NCBI RefSeq assembly: GCF_000091045.1
Contig: NC_006685.1
Coordinates: forward strand, 1,603,701-1,641,200
DNA: 37,500 nucleotides
Direction: 5' to 3'
Origin: Cryptococcus deneoformans JEC21
Lineage: Eukaryota; Basidiomycota; Tremellomycetes; Tremellales; Cryptococcaceae
Below, one piece after another: positions 20,679 to 33,342 of this stretch; positions within the stretch are counted from its first letter, which is position 1, and each line of letters begins with the position of its first letter. The notes under the pieces are model-generated. The model was not told the origin of the DNA, did not search any database, and saw nothing but the letters and a program-made list of their open reading frames with translations. A program made the position numbers and the translations under genes.

Positions 20679-21753
20679 CATTGGCTGTCTCGTTTAAGTG
20701 TGGGAAATTTGGTGCATAGTAGAATAAAGAACAAAAATTGAACCTCCTGTGACCAATTACTAGGACTGTTTTACCATTCCGAGAGGAGGACTTCTTGTGC
20801 TGTTGATGAAAGCCCTCGAACACTGACCGATGTTTTGATGGTTGTGGTATTGACTCTGCAGCTATCGCCGCCGAGGGTTGCAGATTGAAGGAACCCATAG
20901 TGATAGTGTTGACCAAAAGACCCTTTCATGCGTGCAATACTTGTAAAAAAAAACCAATAACGTACGTAAGAGTGCCGCTACTACGACGTACCCCTTTCTA
21001 TCTTTCGAGCTACCAGAGATTTCCCATTTTCAAACTTTTCTGTGACTTGTGTGTAGCTCCTATTCATTCATTCATTCTGCGATGGCCGAAAGTCTTGTAG
21101 CATCAAGGTAAGAGCGAAGCGATGGTTGTATCAGAGGTTTTTTTCTTCCTTTTTTTTCATCTGGCTCGTCACAACAAAGACTCTCACTCATCGCCGACTG
21201 TTTATTATTAGAAGAAGTAATAATAATGAAGAAGACCATTATGCATATATACTTCGACTAGTATACAAACTACCTTGCACCCCCTTCTCCACGAGCAACT
21301 ATAAGGCGCCAGCTATAGACCCAAGTCTGAATATTCGTAACTTTCTTGTGATGCATTTCCTATCCATTCGCTAGATTAACGTTGGTGTTCCGCCGGGCTA
21401 GCAAAGGGCTACAGATGAAGGGGAATTGTTGTATGTACTAAAACCAAGACCCATGATATATATTCACTGGCTTTTGGAGAAGGGGTTCTACTAGTAGGAC
21501 AAACATTGATTTCGAGAATAGAGAAAACGAGAACTGTATAGACCGAGAAAAAAAGAAAAGAAAAATACGCGCAGATGTCAATAACTGAGAATATGCTTTG
21601 GGGACTCTTAAGAATGGTGTATGCGCAGACGACGTCCCGGAAAAAGAAAGAAAAATGAACATTAGATGATCTGTGCAAAATGATCAGTGTTTAGTCATAT
21701 ATGGTTGAAACAAGATACTCACCCTAAAGACCATAGATGGACGTCTCAACCTT
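20679..21753. other. Convergent intergenic region between the dehydrogenase gene and NOT1
   Basis: About 1.07 kb holding two 3' UTRs. An (ATTC)4 tetranucleotide repeat lies at 21062-21077. Open frames on both strands are AT-rich, hydrophobic and without recognisable sequence. On the NOT1 strand, a GTGAGT donor at 21722 and a GCACAG acceptor ending at 21671 could form a 52-nt intron within the 3' UTR. Confidence 0.4.
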
Positions 21754-24700
21754 TTACTGCAATTCCCTGCGCGCCGCGACAGACTGTCGCACCTGGCCGA
21801 AGAGTCTGAACACCTCATCCTGCGCCCTGACAAATGGCTGTTTCCAGAACCCATACGCCTCGTTGTCGAGCAACTCGATGAAAGTGACAAGTAGACCCCA
21901 AGGATGAGGGCGTTTGACAATGGTTCGTTCGAGAAGGATACGGGCGATACGCTCGGGGATGGTAGATGAAAGCTCGGGTTGCACACTGGTACCGAAAAGG
22001 AAGAGCATGAAGTGGATGAAGAAAAGAGTATGAGCGGATGGGTATCGAAGCTGATCAGCAACCACATTGAGCATATAGTACTGGCCTATTATGTTCGTCA
22101 GTATACAGTACACAGTTGTACATTTTATGTAGAAAAAACACACCTTCACCGTCAAACGCATGTGCTAAACCAGCCAACACGGCCACCTCAGGAGTCTTCG
22201 GGTCAAAGCTCGCAACGCCCGTTTGCTGGAAGGTCCTAGCAACCGCAGTGGTACCAAGATAGAATACTGAAGCGTGCATCAATGTGTGGTTCCACGTGAC
22301 AGCAGTGCTGCCTTGAGGACCCAAAGACTTCACCGCGATCCTGTTCTTGAGCTCCGCCACGATTGAAGGAAGAGTAGGGACGCCAGTTCGGACATACTGG
22401 TCGACGGCGGCTTTGACGTTACCGTCGGCCAATGCGCCAATGTAGTCTGAGCGAACGGTGGGGAATCGCTGCATCTCCGCAACAAGCTGATCAAGCCGCT
22501 TGTAGTAATCGGGGAGAGGAGCCTCGGAATGAGGGAACGCAGAAAGGACAATGTTTCGCATTTGAGTGCAGTGGGGAGGGATGACGGTGGAGAGAGTATG
22601 GTAGAACTCAACGAGGAACTCGGGGAAGTCATGCAAAAGAAGCATGAGAAGTCGGATAGTAGCTTTGAAGATTGATCTTGACGAGGGAGTCATGTCATCT
22701 GACTGAAGGAAGGGCGCAAGGAAGCGAAGAAGCCACATGACGCATCGGTGGAACTCCGGCCACCCTTCGTCCCTTTGAGTGGAGAGGAGTTTAGGCATGA
22801 AAAGACGGTGGGAGATAACTGAGACCCAGCCGAATGCGAAACGGGGAGCGTAAGTGGGCTGAGTAATGCCGAGGTTGTTGGCAAGGTGCTTCAAGCAGCC
22901 GATATAGGTTTCAGGAAGGTCATACTCAATAGTAGACAACTCGCTCAACATACTTGTAAAAAACCTGGCCCAAGGTCGCTGGTTGAAAGCATCACCCATG
23001 GCAAGTTGCCTTTGCACGAGAGAGTACGACATGATCGTAATGATCTTGTTGTAATAGTAGACGGCTCTACCAACACTGCTGGCTCCGCTCTTGTCACCGT
23101 AGTTTTTAACGATGAACAGAATGAGTTTGGCCAAAGCATCTACGCCGTAAAATCTTGATGAGCCATCGGGGGTAAGCTTGGCAGTGTCGAGATCGACGGC
23201 GGTATTGATAGCAGTGCGGTAAAATGCAGATGACACATCCTCACCGCTGAGGATACCCTCCTTTTGCAAGAAAGTGATGTAGGGCACGAAAGGAACTTCG
23301 GGATCCTTGCTAGAGCTGCAGACTCGAACCCACTCCAAGAAGTAGTGAGCTAATCTCTCCTGAAGCTTGCTGTCAATGACAGTCTTGGAATGATCACCCT
23401 CGATGCTACTCTGAGGCTCTCGTGGGCCACGAAGCTCTTCGAGCAATGAGTCAACTTGAGCAGTAGCATGGCCATCTTCCTGAGCCTTAAGAAGCGAAGC
23501 TAGACTATGAGAGAAAGCCTGTCGAGGAAGGAATGCGATATCAGACACCGAGCATTCACGGATGAGTTGAGTGACGAAGTCGAGGATTTCGGAGGGGTAG
23601 GACCGGATGATGATGTGGGAAAGGGCAACGTCAAGCTCTTGCACGCCGATGGACTGAGCGCGAAGAAGAGTTACAGTAACAGGGACATTCAGTTTCCTCT
23701 GCAAAAACGTTAGCTTAATCAAAGAAATTACCTAAACATGACTTACCACATCCTCCGCATAGATCAGCCACTGCTTCACTTCCTTGTCCACCTTCGCCGA
23801 CAAATCGCACAACTGCTGCAACAAGTACACATACACCTCCCGGTCTAACTGTACCGTGGACCTGTACAATAGCTGCACAACTTTTTGGGCAATCGCCAAA
23901 GTTGTGTTCTCCCTGTGCACAGACTGGTTCGCAATAATAACGATGCCTCGAATAAGATCTCGAAGCTCATGGTCAGCAGGAAGGGCCGAAATGCTGGGTA
24001 CATGGGTCTGGGAGACGATCTTCTGGATCTCAGCCGCAACCTCGTGGAACTTATCAATGCTAGTCTGAGGCGGGATAGCACGGGGCGACGCAACAATTTC
24101 GGGAGCCTCAACAACGTCTTGAACAAAGCCGTGACGAGGCGAAGGGCCAGTCTTGATTTCGGCAGGAACGAGTCCGTCGTTGAGAGTAAGGTTTTGATAG
24201 CTAGCGGACAGATAATCGCCGTTGGCAGCGGGATGAGATGACAGCATCCTCGTAGGCTCGCCAAAGTCTTCATACACTCTGAACTGCTGAGGGGTAAGAC
24301 CGCCAGGACGAAGTTTGAGAGGGTCGGGAAGAGCAGTGTGAGAGATGGCAACACCGAAAGAGGCACTGTCCCAGAAAGGAGCAGTAGATCTCGAATTCTG
24401 GTGGGCCTTTCGCGCGGCATATTGAGGTGCAAGATTGACATCAATATCCTTGGCTGCTTTTTCCATGGCGGCTTTCTTTAACACCGCGCATGCCACATCC
24501 AAATTCTGATTTACTACACCCGCAATCATCGCATCCGGCATGGTCTCATCCGTGTAACCGTTCTGTTCGAGCATGGACTTGACATTGGCAATCATGCTAG
24601 AACGCAACGGCTCTTTGCACGTCACTAAAGCCAAGCTACCGGCAAGGTTCTGCACCATCATGTGAGCCGCCTGGCGCATCTTGATGGCATCCGGCTCGGT

Positions 24701-27700
24701 ACCAAAATCTTTTTGAATCAAATCGCGAGAAGAGATACCAGCAATGGTGACAGAACGCTCGATAACAGGAGTAATGATTTCACGAATGGCCCTGTCGATT
24801 GAGTGGTGCACGATACGCTTGAGAGTTGGAGCGGTAAAGATGGGGTAATCTTGGTTGAAGACGAGGTACTCGGGAAGTTGAGCAATAAGCTCATCGACGC
24901 GACGCGCCAACGCATCCTGAGCGGCTTGTACAGCTTGCTCAGTCTGCAACTGCTGGATGCGAGCATACGCCTCGTTGCCAGGCAAGTCTCCAAGTCGCTG
25001 AGAACCATTCATAAGTTCGCTTGTGGCACGTTGAAGCTCGAGGTCGAGTCGGTTGGGGATCTCGGGCTGAGCAGGGGGTGGTGGGACGTGCATGCGAAGG
25101 AGGTTGGATGGCTCGAAGGAGTCAAGTTCGATACCGAGCTTGCTGAAAAGAACTTCGATTTCGAACTTCATGTTGAGTCTAAGCTCACCAAAGTGGTAAA
25201 ACTCGGAAAGAAGTCTAAGAATAGCAACCAACCAAGGGTTGGGCGGGTGGAAGACAGCTGAATCTCTGCAAGAAGCAAGCAAGTTACAGACAAAGGGAAT
25301 GGCAACAATGAGTCGTTTGGTGTCGTAACCTTGGATTAAGAGATCCTTTACGGAAAGCTCTTTCATCCTGATTGGCTTGTTCTGAGCGAGAGTGATACGG
25401 CCCAACCACATGGCCACCGTTTTGAGAACCGCTCGTTCTGAAGCAGAGTTAATCGTTGCCTCCGAGTTGAGCAACTCTCTCGCTTTCCTGTACGTCTCCC
25501 AGAGGATGTGTCGGTCGAGAAGAGGTGAGCCGAGCTTTTGAAGCAACTGCAAGTAGATCTCATGCCTATTCTGCTCAAGACTGACTCGGACGTCGATAAA
25601 GTAGTGCGCGAACCAACGAGAATACTGGTCTTCAAATAGCTCGAGCAAAGCTTTAGCCTTATCCTCGTAATTGGTAGGAGCGATCTGGTTGACGTGGAAC
25701 ATGATGGCGTCTTTCTTCCCAGTCTCTGGCTCTTTAAACTCGTCATCTCCCTCTTCAATAAGCACAGGCAATTTGAGAGCAGGAAACGCCAATTTGACGC
25801 CTCCTTGAAGGTCCAACTCTTCCCTCTCGATCAACGCTTGCTGAATGTCATTGATTAGAACAGGGTGAGACTCATGAAGAGCAGGAATCTCTAAAAGAGA
25901 TCGACAGAGACCGGGAAAGTCAACAAGAGAGTTACGGAGCACGCTCAAAGCGGTGATACCAAATTGGTACAAGGGTTCATGGGGAGAAGTCTTGCAAGCA
26001 TCCAAGACGTATCGTGTCGCAACAAACGCCGGAGTGTCCTTGACAAGTCGATAGTCAATGATGGCACCGAAAAGGAGACCAGTCATGGTCAACTCCTTGG
26101 GAGGATACGACTTGACAAACTTGTACTCGTCAAAGAGCGAGTGAAGTGCGTGCGCAAAAATGTCTTGCTCCTTGCTGTCATCCGACTTTTGGAAAGCTTT
26201 CAGCTCTTCCACCACGTCATCCAACTTGAGCTGTCCACCATACATTCGTTGATAGATTTTGTCCACCTTATCAACAACATCCTTCGCGAATTTGGCTTCA
26301 GAGAAACCTTGCTCTTGCTTGCTATGCGGTCGGAGGTTGAGAAGACGAGGGTGAAGGATGAGTATATCCGTTCGAAGGTTTTTGAAACGAGCAATGTCCT
26401 CACGAGCGAGGTTAGGAGCATTGCGAACCACACGGATGAAGATAGAATATACAGTGGGACCGAGAGTGAACAATAGAGGGGGCGCGTTTTCGGGTTGATG
26501 CTGATGCTCAAACTCAAGACGGATCTTATGTTCAACGAAGTCAAAGATAGCCTCGAGGAACTCTTCTCCCTTAACCTCAATCCCATCCGCCAACCATCGC
26601 TCCAAGTTGAGCAACTCTCTGTTAGATGCCAAAGCGGCCACATCGAGGACAAAGTGAAGATTATCCTGAACAGCCAAAAGTTTGCCAAGAATCTACAGCG
26701 TTAGCGGCGCCCGTCACATAAATTAACTCACCTTCAACTCTGAACCGATCTCCACAATTCTTCCCAAATTGTTTTCATCTTCCCCATAGAACTCTAGCAA
26801 GACCGACAAAAGATTTTCAGGGTTTATTTCCCACATCTGATGGAATACCAGGGCAGATGACGTGATATCGCTAGGTTTAGTTGACAAGTACATCGCCAAA
26901 AGACGAGTCTGTTGAACGACAACGGGGGAGGGAAGAGGTTTCTGCAAATAAGTCAGCAAAAAGAACTTAAAGCATCTAACCCGTTCAAACTCACTGGAAG
27001 CTTCTCTAGCGCAATCAAAACCAACTCTGGCGCCAATTTGGCTGCCTTCTCCAAAATCTCTGTAGCTCTCCTGCCAATATCCGCCCTCTCTTCCCTTTCT
27101 CTGTCTGAATTATGGTCCATCTCTGCCAAAGCACACGCATGCACCAATACTTGGATCAAACCCAAAGTATTCCACAACCCGGCTCCCTGCAAATCTCTCG
27201 CCTGCTGACGAGCAGCCTTGCTCCACACTTGCTCGGAAGGCGGAGGATCGACGATACGAGAGTAGACTGAAGGTGGAGGAGCGGATGGCATAGTGAAGAT
27301 GGGCATCGCGTCGGGCGCAAGGCTCGTAAGGTGCGTCAACACAGAGAGAAGTGAAGAAATGTTTTCCCACATGGGTGCTTCTAGGTGAGCTGGCAAAAGA
27401 CCAGCCATGGGTGGAACGGGCGCCTGTGATGGAAGACATATGAGGGAAACAAGGAGGGGAATAGAGGAAGGATATGCCGCAATGGTCATCGGAGTGTCAA
27501 ATGACTTAACCACATCAGGCCAGGAGATAGCATCCTAGAGATGATTTTTCATCAATTACAACTCCGCAAACTAGACGAAATGGACTTACGATCGCCGACA
27601 TTCCTTTGATCACGCCGTGCAGATCTACGACACGCCCCAGTGGCAATCCCTCACACAGACCATGAACAACGTGACACGCTTCTTCAGTGACTCTTCGCCT

Positions 27701-28906
27701 GACATCTTCTGGGGAGCCCTCAAACAACCAAGAGACCCACCATCTCTGCACAACAGCCTCAACAGTGCCCTCATCTTGGGTAAGACTCTCACCCAGCTCG
27801 AATAAGATGTCTTCAAGGGGAATGCTGCCAGGCGACCGAGGCGGTCCACCTGGGGATAACGCTGATAAAGTTTGAAGGATGATGGCGGGAGACGAAAACT
27901 TGACGGTGAGAGAAGTGAGGAGGGTCGCACGTTGAAGAGAGTTGAGAGGAGAAGAATGTGGCGAAGTCGGGTTGGTAGGTGTAGCAGGTCGAGAAGCGGT
28001 GCCGCTGGTAGGGCTCTGGGCCCTCGGGAAGAGCGCGAGGATCAAAGTTCTGGCTTCCTGCAAAGTCAAATCGTCGGTAAAGGGCTCTCTTCCAGGGATG
28101 TTCATCATCCAGAATGGAACACCTGGCGATCGTAGAAGCTCCATAGTAGGCTGGAAGGTCTGGGCGAGGATGGCATGGAAAACAGGATAAGACGCGTGGT
28201 TTTGCGGGAAAACGTGAGGTGATGCAAGTGTGTATGCTGAGAGAGAGAAGAGCAGCGCAGGAGGGAGGTTGAACAATCGAAGAGAGGGCAAAGGAAGAGG
28301 AGTTGATGGGGAGGAGGAAAGCATGATGAAGGAGAAATGGGGCGCGAGCTGCACATCCCTAGCTGCCCTAGCTGCTTCAGTAACGAGCAATCTCCATACA
28401 AGCGCAGCTTGACCCGTAGTAGGGATCTGAGGAGGAGGCGCGGCAGGGTCATCCTTGTATTGATTCGAATGCTGGATTAGAGTTTGGATAATTGGGTTGG
28501 CGACCACGACCGCTCGCCTTAAAAAGTGGTGGTACATTTCCGGCCCATTGGTAGACGCAAGCTACGGTTTATAGATCAGTTATCTGTGACATGTATTGAC
28601 ACGCTCAGTCATCCAAAACGCGAGCTGTACACTCACCGTCCTGATCTCAGCTGAGGCCTTTTCAAAGCTATCTTCCGTAAAAGTCGTTAACAAGAATACA
28701 ATCTGTGCTCTAACGATCACTGCTGTTCCGCCCTGACCGTCTCTTCGACCGGCACCCCCGCCAACACTTCCCGCAACGCCGGCATTGCTCGCCATGGTGG
28801 CCGCACTCGCATCGCTAACTGGAGAATGGGCCGCACCGCCGCCAAATCCCGGAGGCGGTCCTGTTCTGCTGACCCCGCCTCCCAGGCCGGGAGGAGGGAT
28901 TGACAT
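21754..28906 (-). CDS. NOT1: CCR4-NOT complex scaffold NOT1 (CNOT1/Cdc39)
   Basis: NOT1 is the central scaffold of the CCR4-NOT deadenylase, joining CAF1/CCR4, CAF40 and the NOT2-NOT3/5 module in mRNA decay and transcription control. Seven exons fit: 28906-28637, 28561-27590, 27534-26995, 26941-26732, 26692-23747, 23698-22144 and 22085-21754, giving about 2274 residues, the normal size. The N-terminus is glycine/proline-rich (MSIPPPGLGGG), then helical HEAT-like sequence. Approximate domains: a first MIF4G-like fold at 800-955, the CAF1-binding MIF4G at 995-1210 (NYEDKAKALLELFEDQYSRW, QNKPIRMKELSVKDLL), the CAF40-binding DUF3819 at 1270-1415 (PEYLVFNQDYPIFTAP), and the C-terminal NOT1 domain that binds NOT2/NOT5, ending HPWGLLVTFIELLDNEAYGF and QSVAARRELQ. 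Almost all exon junctions are phase 0; the last is phase 1. A 4-codon upstream frame lies at 28980-28991. Confidence 0.95.
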
Positions 28907-29594
28907 GGGCTGGTGATTGTCGGATGAGAGAGAGTGAGGAAGAGAGGATGTTGCTGTAAGTCTTGTTCGAAGGGAAGGATCAAATGTCCATCCCTGCGCG
29001 GGGTTATTGAATGATGGTGGTTGACGTGTACCGGCTGGCGAGAGTGGTCAGGGGAAAAGAAGTACGGGAGTAGGTAGGAAGGAAGGAAGGAGTATGGATG
29101 GACGGGCGTCTGTGGCAGTTACGTGAGTGAGTAGCAAGGCTAGCCCACCGAAACTCAACCAGCGACAACCACCCGGCGTTACCTCGCAAACGCCGATCCA
29201 CTCCTCACCCAAAGACGCTGTGTGGCACTCTCCGCCGATGACGCGACAACCTCAACTGTTTGTCTTCTGGTCTTCGTTCTCCAGCAGCCAAGTCGCCAGC
29301 GTAACAAAAAAGCATCACGTCCGTACCGCGCTCCTGCCTTCTATTCAAGGCGTCTTTCCTTCTTTGTTAATGTATTGGAGGCGTCTAAATCACCCTGCAT
29401 GTCGTCGAAGAGGTCCAGCATTGCACCCTCTGTGTCGGATGTGAGCGATAAGAAGAAGGAAGAAGGCCGGCTCGTTCTATCAACATGGTATTTATCATGC
29501 ATGAAACTCTGATCTACAGACCTATCAAATTGTGCGCTACTGCCATACGTATAGTAGCCCCCATGCAACGAGAAAGTTGATGTTTTTTGTGCTT
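28907..29594 (-). promoter_or_regulatory. NOT1 promoter and leader plus SEC63 3' UTR
   Basis: About 690 nt without a convincing gene. It contains a GGAA-type microsatellite around 29076-29091 and a pyrimidine-rich minus-strand leader before the NOT1 ATG. Open frames on the plus strand between 29127 and 29512 are arginine/serine-rich and unrecognised. Confidence 0.4.
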
Positions 29595-32004
29595 CTAATC
29601 GCTATCACTACTATCCTCATTATATGCCCTTGCCCTTGTTGGCCCTTCATCGTCGCTCGAACTCTCGTCGTCACTCGCTTCATCTACATCATCACTGCTT
29701 TCTTCACTATCATACTCTCCACCATGCACCTTGGATGGTTTGACATTCTCTCCCCTCATCATCGCCATCTGCCCAGCAAGCGTATCCTCATCTGGCTCCG
29801 AAATGTCGTCACCGGCATCAGAATCTGATTCCGATGGAGGCTCCTCCACCTTGAGCATAATTGGCACCTGAACATCCTCACCAAGGTAGGTGTCGCTCCT
29901 CAAGTGTGCGACAAAGGAGTACAAGTTAACTTGAGGAGGAGCTTGGAATTGCAAGCTAATTTCCTTGGGCTCTGAAGGTGTGCCATCAGGAGAAGGAAGG
30001 GGGATGTCGGTGACTTTGACAGGGGGCACAATGACTTTGTTGAGCTTAGTGTCTCCCAAGAGGAAATAGTATTGAGGCTTGCGTAGCTGGGATACATGTC
30101 AGCCAATTTAAGTGTCAAGTGGCAAGGGTAATTTACCTGGGGCCATCGAGGCGCGTGGGCAAAGCCATTCACCACTTCTTTTGCCTCCTTGTTTTTCACA
30201 ATCTTTTCTTGCACTTCCTTCACGGTAGGCTTTTCCTCTTTCTCGCTTGCCTCCTTCACTGCCTCCTTTACGTCCTCAATTGATTTCGCCTCTCCATTTT
30301 CCTCCTTTCCTTTTTCCAACTTGGCCAGTTCCGACTTGGGAAGCATAGGAATAGGTTTTGCCCTGGAGGAGAGAGCCGTGGTAGGGTAAACGTATCGGAC
30401 CTTGGCGGTGAGAGATACGATAGAGCTAGGTGTGACAACCTTGGAGTCATCCACCTTGAATTCGGCACCAATTACTTCCAATCTCGGCCAGTACTTTGCC
30501 ACGTTGAAAGCTTCATCAAATCCTTCCCTAACCCTGACCCACTTCTCCAACCATTTGTCGCCCTCGGCCTTTTTGATGATCTGCTGCTCAAATCCTTTCT
30601 CAAAGTCGAAGCCCGGAAGTTGGGCGAGAGGAGACACAGAGGGAGGCATAGCCTGAACAAGAGCGGGTTGAAGTTGAATACATCTGAGAGAAACGGAAAG
30701 CCAGTTGTGAGCAAGGGCAATGTTGGTGATAGCATTGAGCAAAGGAGGAAGGACACGCAAGACGGCGAGTTGGTCTACGATGACGTTAGCATGAGATGTT
30801 TTACGATTGTTAGATAGCTGACCATTGCGCATCTCTGCATCATCAAGATCAATCCTCAACAGATGAGCCCAAATCAACGCCCTCGCCCTCCTATCAGCAC
30901 CGCTCGTCACTCCCACCCTGCTAGTTACCTTCATCAAAGGGTCTTCCTCAATCCCGTTCTGCTCTTTGATCTCATTGATCTTGGCTTCCAACTCTTCAAC
31001 TTTACTTTGTTTGGCCTTTTTAGTCTTCTTGCTGACCTTCTTACCACCAACAACGGCGGCGACTTCGAGGGAACCAGCCAAAAGCGCGATGAGGTTGGTA
31101 AAGTCAGTGTCTTCGGCAAGAGAATGGAAGAAGCGTTCCGCAGTGGCGTTAAGAATGTTATCTCGAGTGAGTCGACGTTGAGTGAACCACCATCGACCCT
31201 AATGCATTGTTAGTGCGTCCCAAAACGACATACTTTATCAAAGCACTCACAACGACCCAAGGAATACCACCACCAAGGACTAGCCCATACAGAGCCAAGA
31301 CCCAGACACCGTTTGATCCTTCAACAATCCATTGAGGGATAGCAATCCTGTCTTCTCTCTGTTGAGGTCCGTCAGGATTACCATACTTGGCGAGATTTTC
31401 TCGAGTCGTTTCATCGGTTAATGATTTGTACGCTTTGGTAAGTTCAATGTATTTCTCCTCTGCTTCTTCCATGGTTTGACCTTCGGCAAGCTTGAGCTTG
31501 TCAGGGTGGCTATACATGGATTGTCATTAGCTTTACTGCAAAGATACATGATGGAATACGTACAATTGCAAAGACAACTTCTTGTAATGCTTCTTGATCT
31601 GCTTCTCAGTCGCCGAGCTGCTCAATCCAAGGATCTCAAAAGGGTTGTAGACCGTACCGCCCTGTATCTTGGGGGCTGTTGCTAAGCTGTACACGAGGTA
31701 ACCGAGTAATACCCATGCCGAGAGCAAGAGGAAGATACGCTTGGTACCGGCTGACCGACGGGATGATCGCTGAAGTTTTTCCACACGAGCAGGAGCCTGC
31801 TGACATGCTGTACAGGGGCATATTGGCTGTGCTTTCTCTATTGCGTTGTTAACGATAATTTTTGCAAGTAGTGACAAAATGCTACGCACTTGTCTTTTTA
31901 GGCCTGAGCGTCGAGAGTGTCCAGGGGATGAGAACGAGAGTAAGACAGGTGACTCCGAAGTAGCTTGCGAGTGAGCCGGATTCGTCATAGGATATGCCCG
32001 GCAT
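29595..32004 (-). CDS. SEC63: ER translocon J-protein SEC63
   Basis: Sec63 is an ER membrane Hsp40 that recruits BiP/Kar2 to the Sec61 channel for post-translational import. Six exons fit: 32004-31890, 31837-31564, 31509-31251, 31198-30823, 30774-30137 and 30086-29595, giving 717 residues. The order is: luminal N-terminus, TM1 about 14-32, a cytosolic loop with CPCTAC at 45-50, TM2 about 73-93, a luminal J domain (NPFEILGLSSSATEKQIKKH) with HPD at 131-133, TM3 about 197-216 followed by WWF, then the cytosolic Sec63 domain with a lysine/glutamate-rich insert, and a very acidic serine-rich tail ending DSSDSD, the known CK2-phosphorylated type. The intron 30822-30775 has no in-frame stop; removing it brings DQLAVLRVLPPLL next to the conserved helix. 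It diverges from COX13 across 340 nt. Confidence 0.95.
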
Positions 32005-32344
32005 CGTAGCTAGGCAGGCGAAGTGTGCCCTGTGGTATTAGCAGGAGGATGGAGATGTAGTAGTGGCAGTAACACTCTTGTCGTGGTCTCAACTTGTCGC
32101 TGCTGCAGCAGCTTCTTCTTCCGGCGCGTTCCCTTCTTCTGACGTGGCGAGTGCTTACGTGGGCGCCCGTTTAAGCTCATCAACAACCCAAATTCCTTTA
32201 CGTAAGTCATCCTCTAGCGGAAGAAAACGGGCATGTGATTCGATGGCTCGCTCGCTGCCCAATTGGAGACGGTAATAATCATCCATTCCCTTTTGACTTT
32301 TGACCTTTGACTCCACTCACCGCTCACACAACAAACAACAAACG
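32005..32344. promoter_or_regulatory. Bidirectional promoter of SEC63 and COX13
   Basis: The 340 nt between two divergent starts contain three TTTGAC copies at 32293-32298, 32300-32305 and 32307-32312, spaced exactly 7 nt, 33-52 nt before the COX13 ATG. The COX13 leader is rich in CAACAAA words. ACGTGG and TACGTAAG words occur around 32157-32205. No gene is seen. Confidence 0.55.
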
Positions 32345-33102
32345 ATGTTCCGACTCGCTGCCCGTGCTGTCCGCCCCGCTGCTAGGGGTTTCGCTACCTC
32401 CGCTGCCGCCGGTGAGAACGAGTTCGTCGCCAAGAGGACTGCCATCAGGGCTCACGCTGCTGGTGAGTGTACTGCTGCCTATTTCGGAGAGTCTAGGCGA
32501 CGTGGATGGGAAAGTGGGATCGTAGTGTGAGGAGAACCGGTGGGGATGGGAGTAGAATAAGGTGGAGGACGGACAGGAGCACGTACTAACGCATACTTTG
32601 CAGAGACCACTGACCTCTGGCGAAAGATCTCTTTCTACGTCTGCATCCCCGGTATCATCGTCGGTGGCCTCTGGACTTACAAGATTGAGGCCGCCCACGC
32701 TGAGCACCTGTAAGTATAATACTTTTTTCCTCCGCATAGAAAAAGGGGTGGTGAGGTGCATGCTTCGTGCGAGAGAGTGCTTGAAGTGGACATTAGGGCG
32801 CGTCATGGATGACAGGCACGGAAAGAGTCGGAAGACAGACATCACCTCACCACGCATTATTCGCCCAACCACTGGCCGGTAAAGCGACTGACTTCCCTTT
32901 CCCACAGTGCTCACAGCGACGAGGACCTTTCCCAGAGGCCCGTCTACCCCTACATGAACATGCGAGCCAAGCCTTTCCCTTGGGGTATGCAGTCCCTCTT
33001 CTATAACGTGAGTCTTGCTGGCTGGCAGATGAGAGAAACATGTCTCTAACAGACTTGTGCTTGTAGCCCAAGGTTAACATCCCCGCTGGTCCCCCCGAGT
33101 AA
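32345..33102 (+). CDS. COX13: Cytochrome c oxidase subunit VIa (Cox13)
   Basis: A small nuclear-encoded subunit of respiratory complex IV in the mitochondrial inner membrane. Four exons (32345-32462, 32604-32709, 32908-33007, 33067-33102) give 119 residues, close to the yeast length. The N-terminus MFRLAARAVRPAARGFATSA is a typical mitochondrial presequence. TTDLWRKISFYVCIPGIIVG starts the single membrane helix, and the conserved tail YPYMNMRAKPFPWGMQSLF is the hallmark of subunit VIa. Introns 1 (141 nt) and 2 (198 nt) are much longer than the 48-60 nt seen elsewhere in the window. It converges on PEX3 with 240 nt between stops. Confidence 0.96.
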
Positions 33103-33342
33103 ACAGGTTGTAAAGCTTTGTTTGTTGATCAGAGGAATGCATATGCTTAATAAGTATCTTGCTAAAACGTCAAGAAATGAACAACGGGCACAGCGTATAA
33201 AATTGAAGCGACGATAGCTACCAAAGATGTATCTATTCTCATTTCAATGCAATCCGATGGGATGACTAAACTGAATCTCATGAGGAATTATGTAAACAGC
33301 AGACTACACTACAACGCCGTATACCACGTAACTTCTGCCCTC

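Noticed and set aside
21409..21678. Minus-strand hydrophobic open frames downstream of NOT1
   Set aside because: AT-rich, phenylalanine/serine-rich sequence expected by chance in a 3' UTR; no start context or motif.
29076..29091. GGAA repeat near the NOT1 promoter
   Set aside because: Only a few units; an ordinary microsatellite with no sign of function.
29127..29512. Plus-strand open frames between NOT1 and SEC63
   Set aside because: Overlapping frames of mixed composition without motif; best explained as promoter and 3' UTR sequence.
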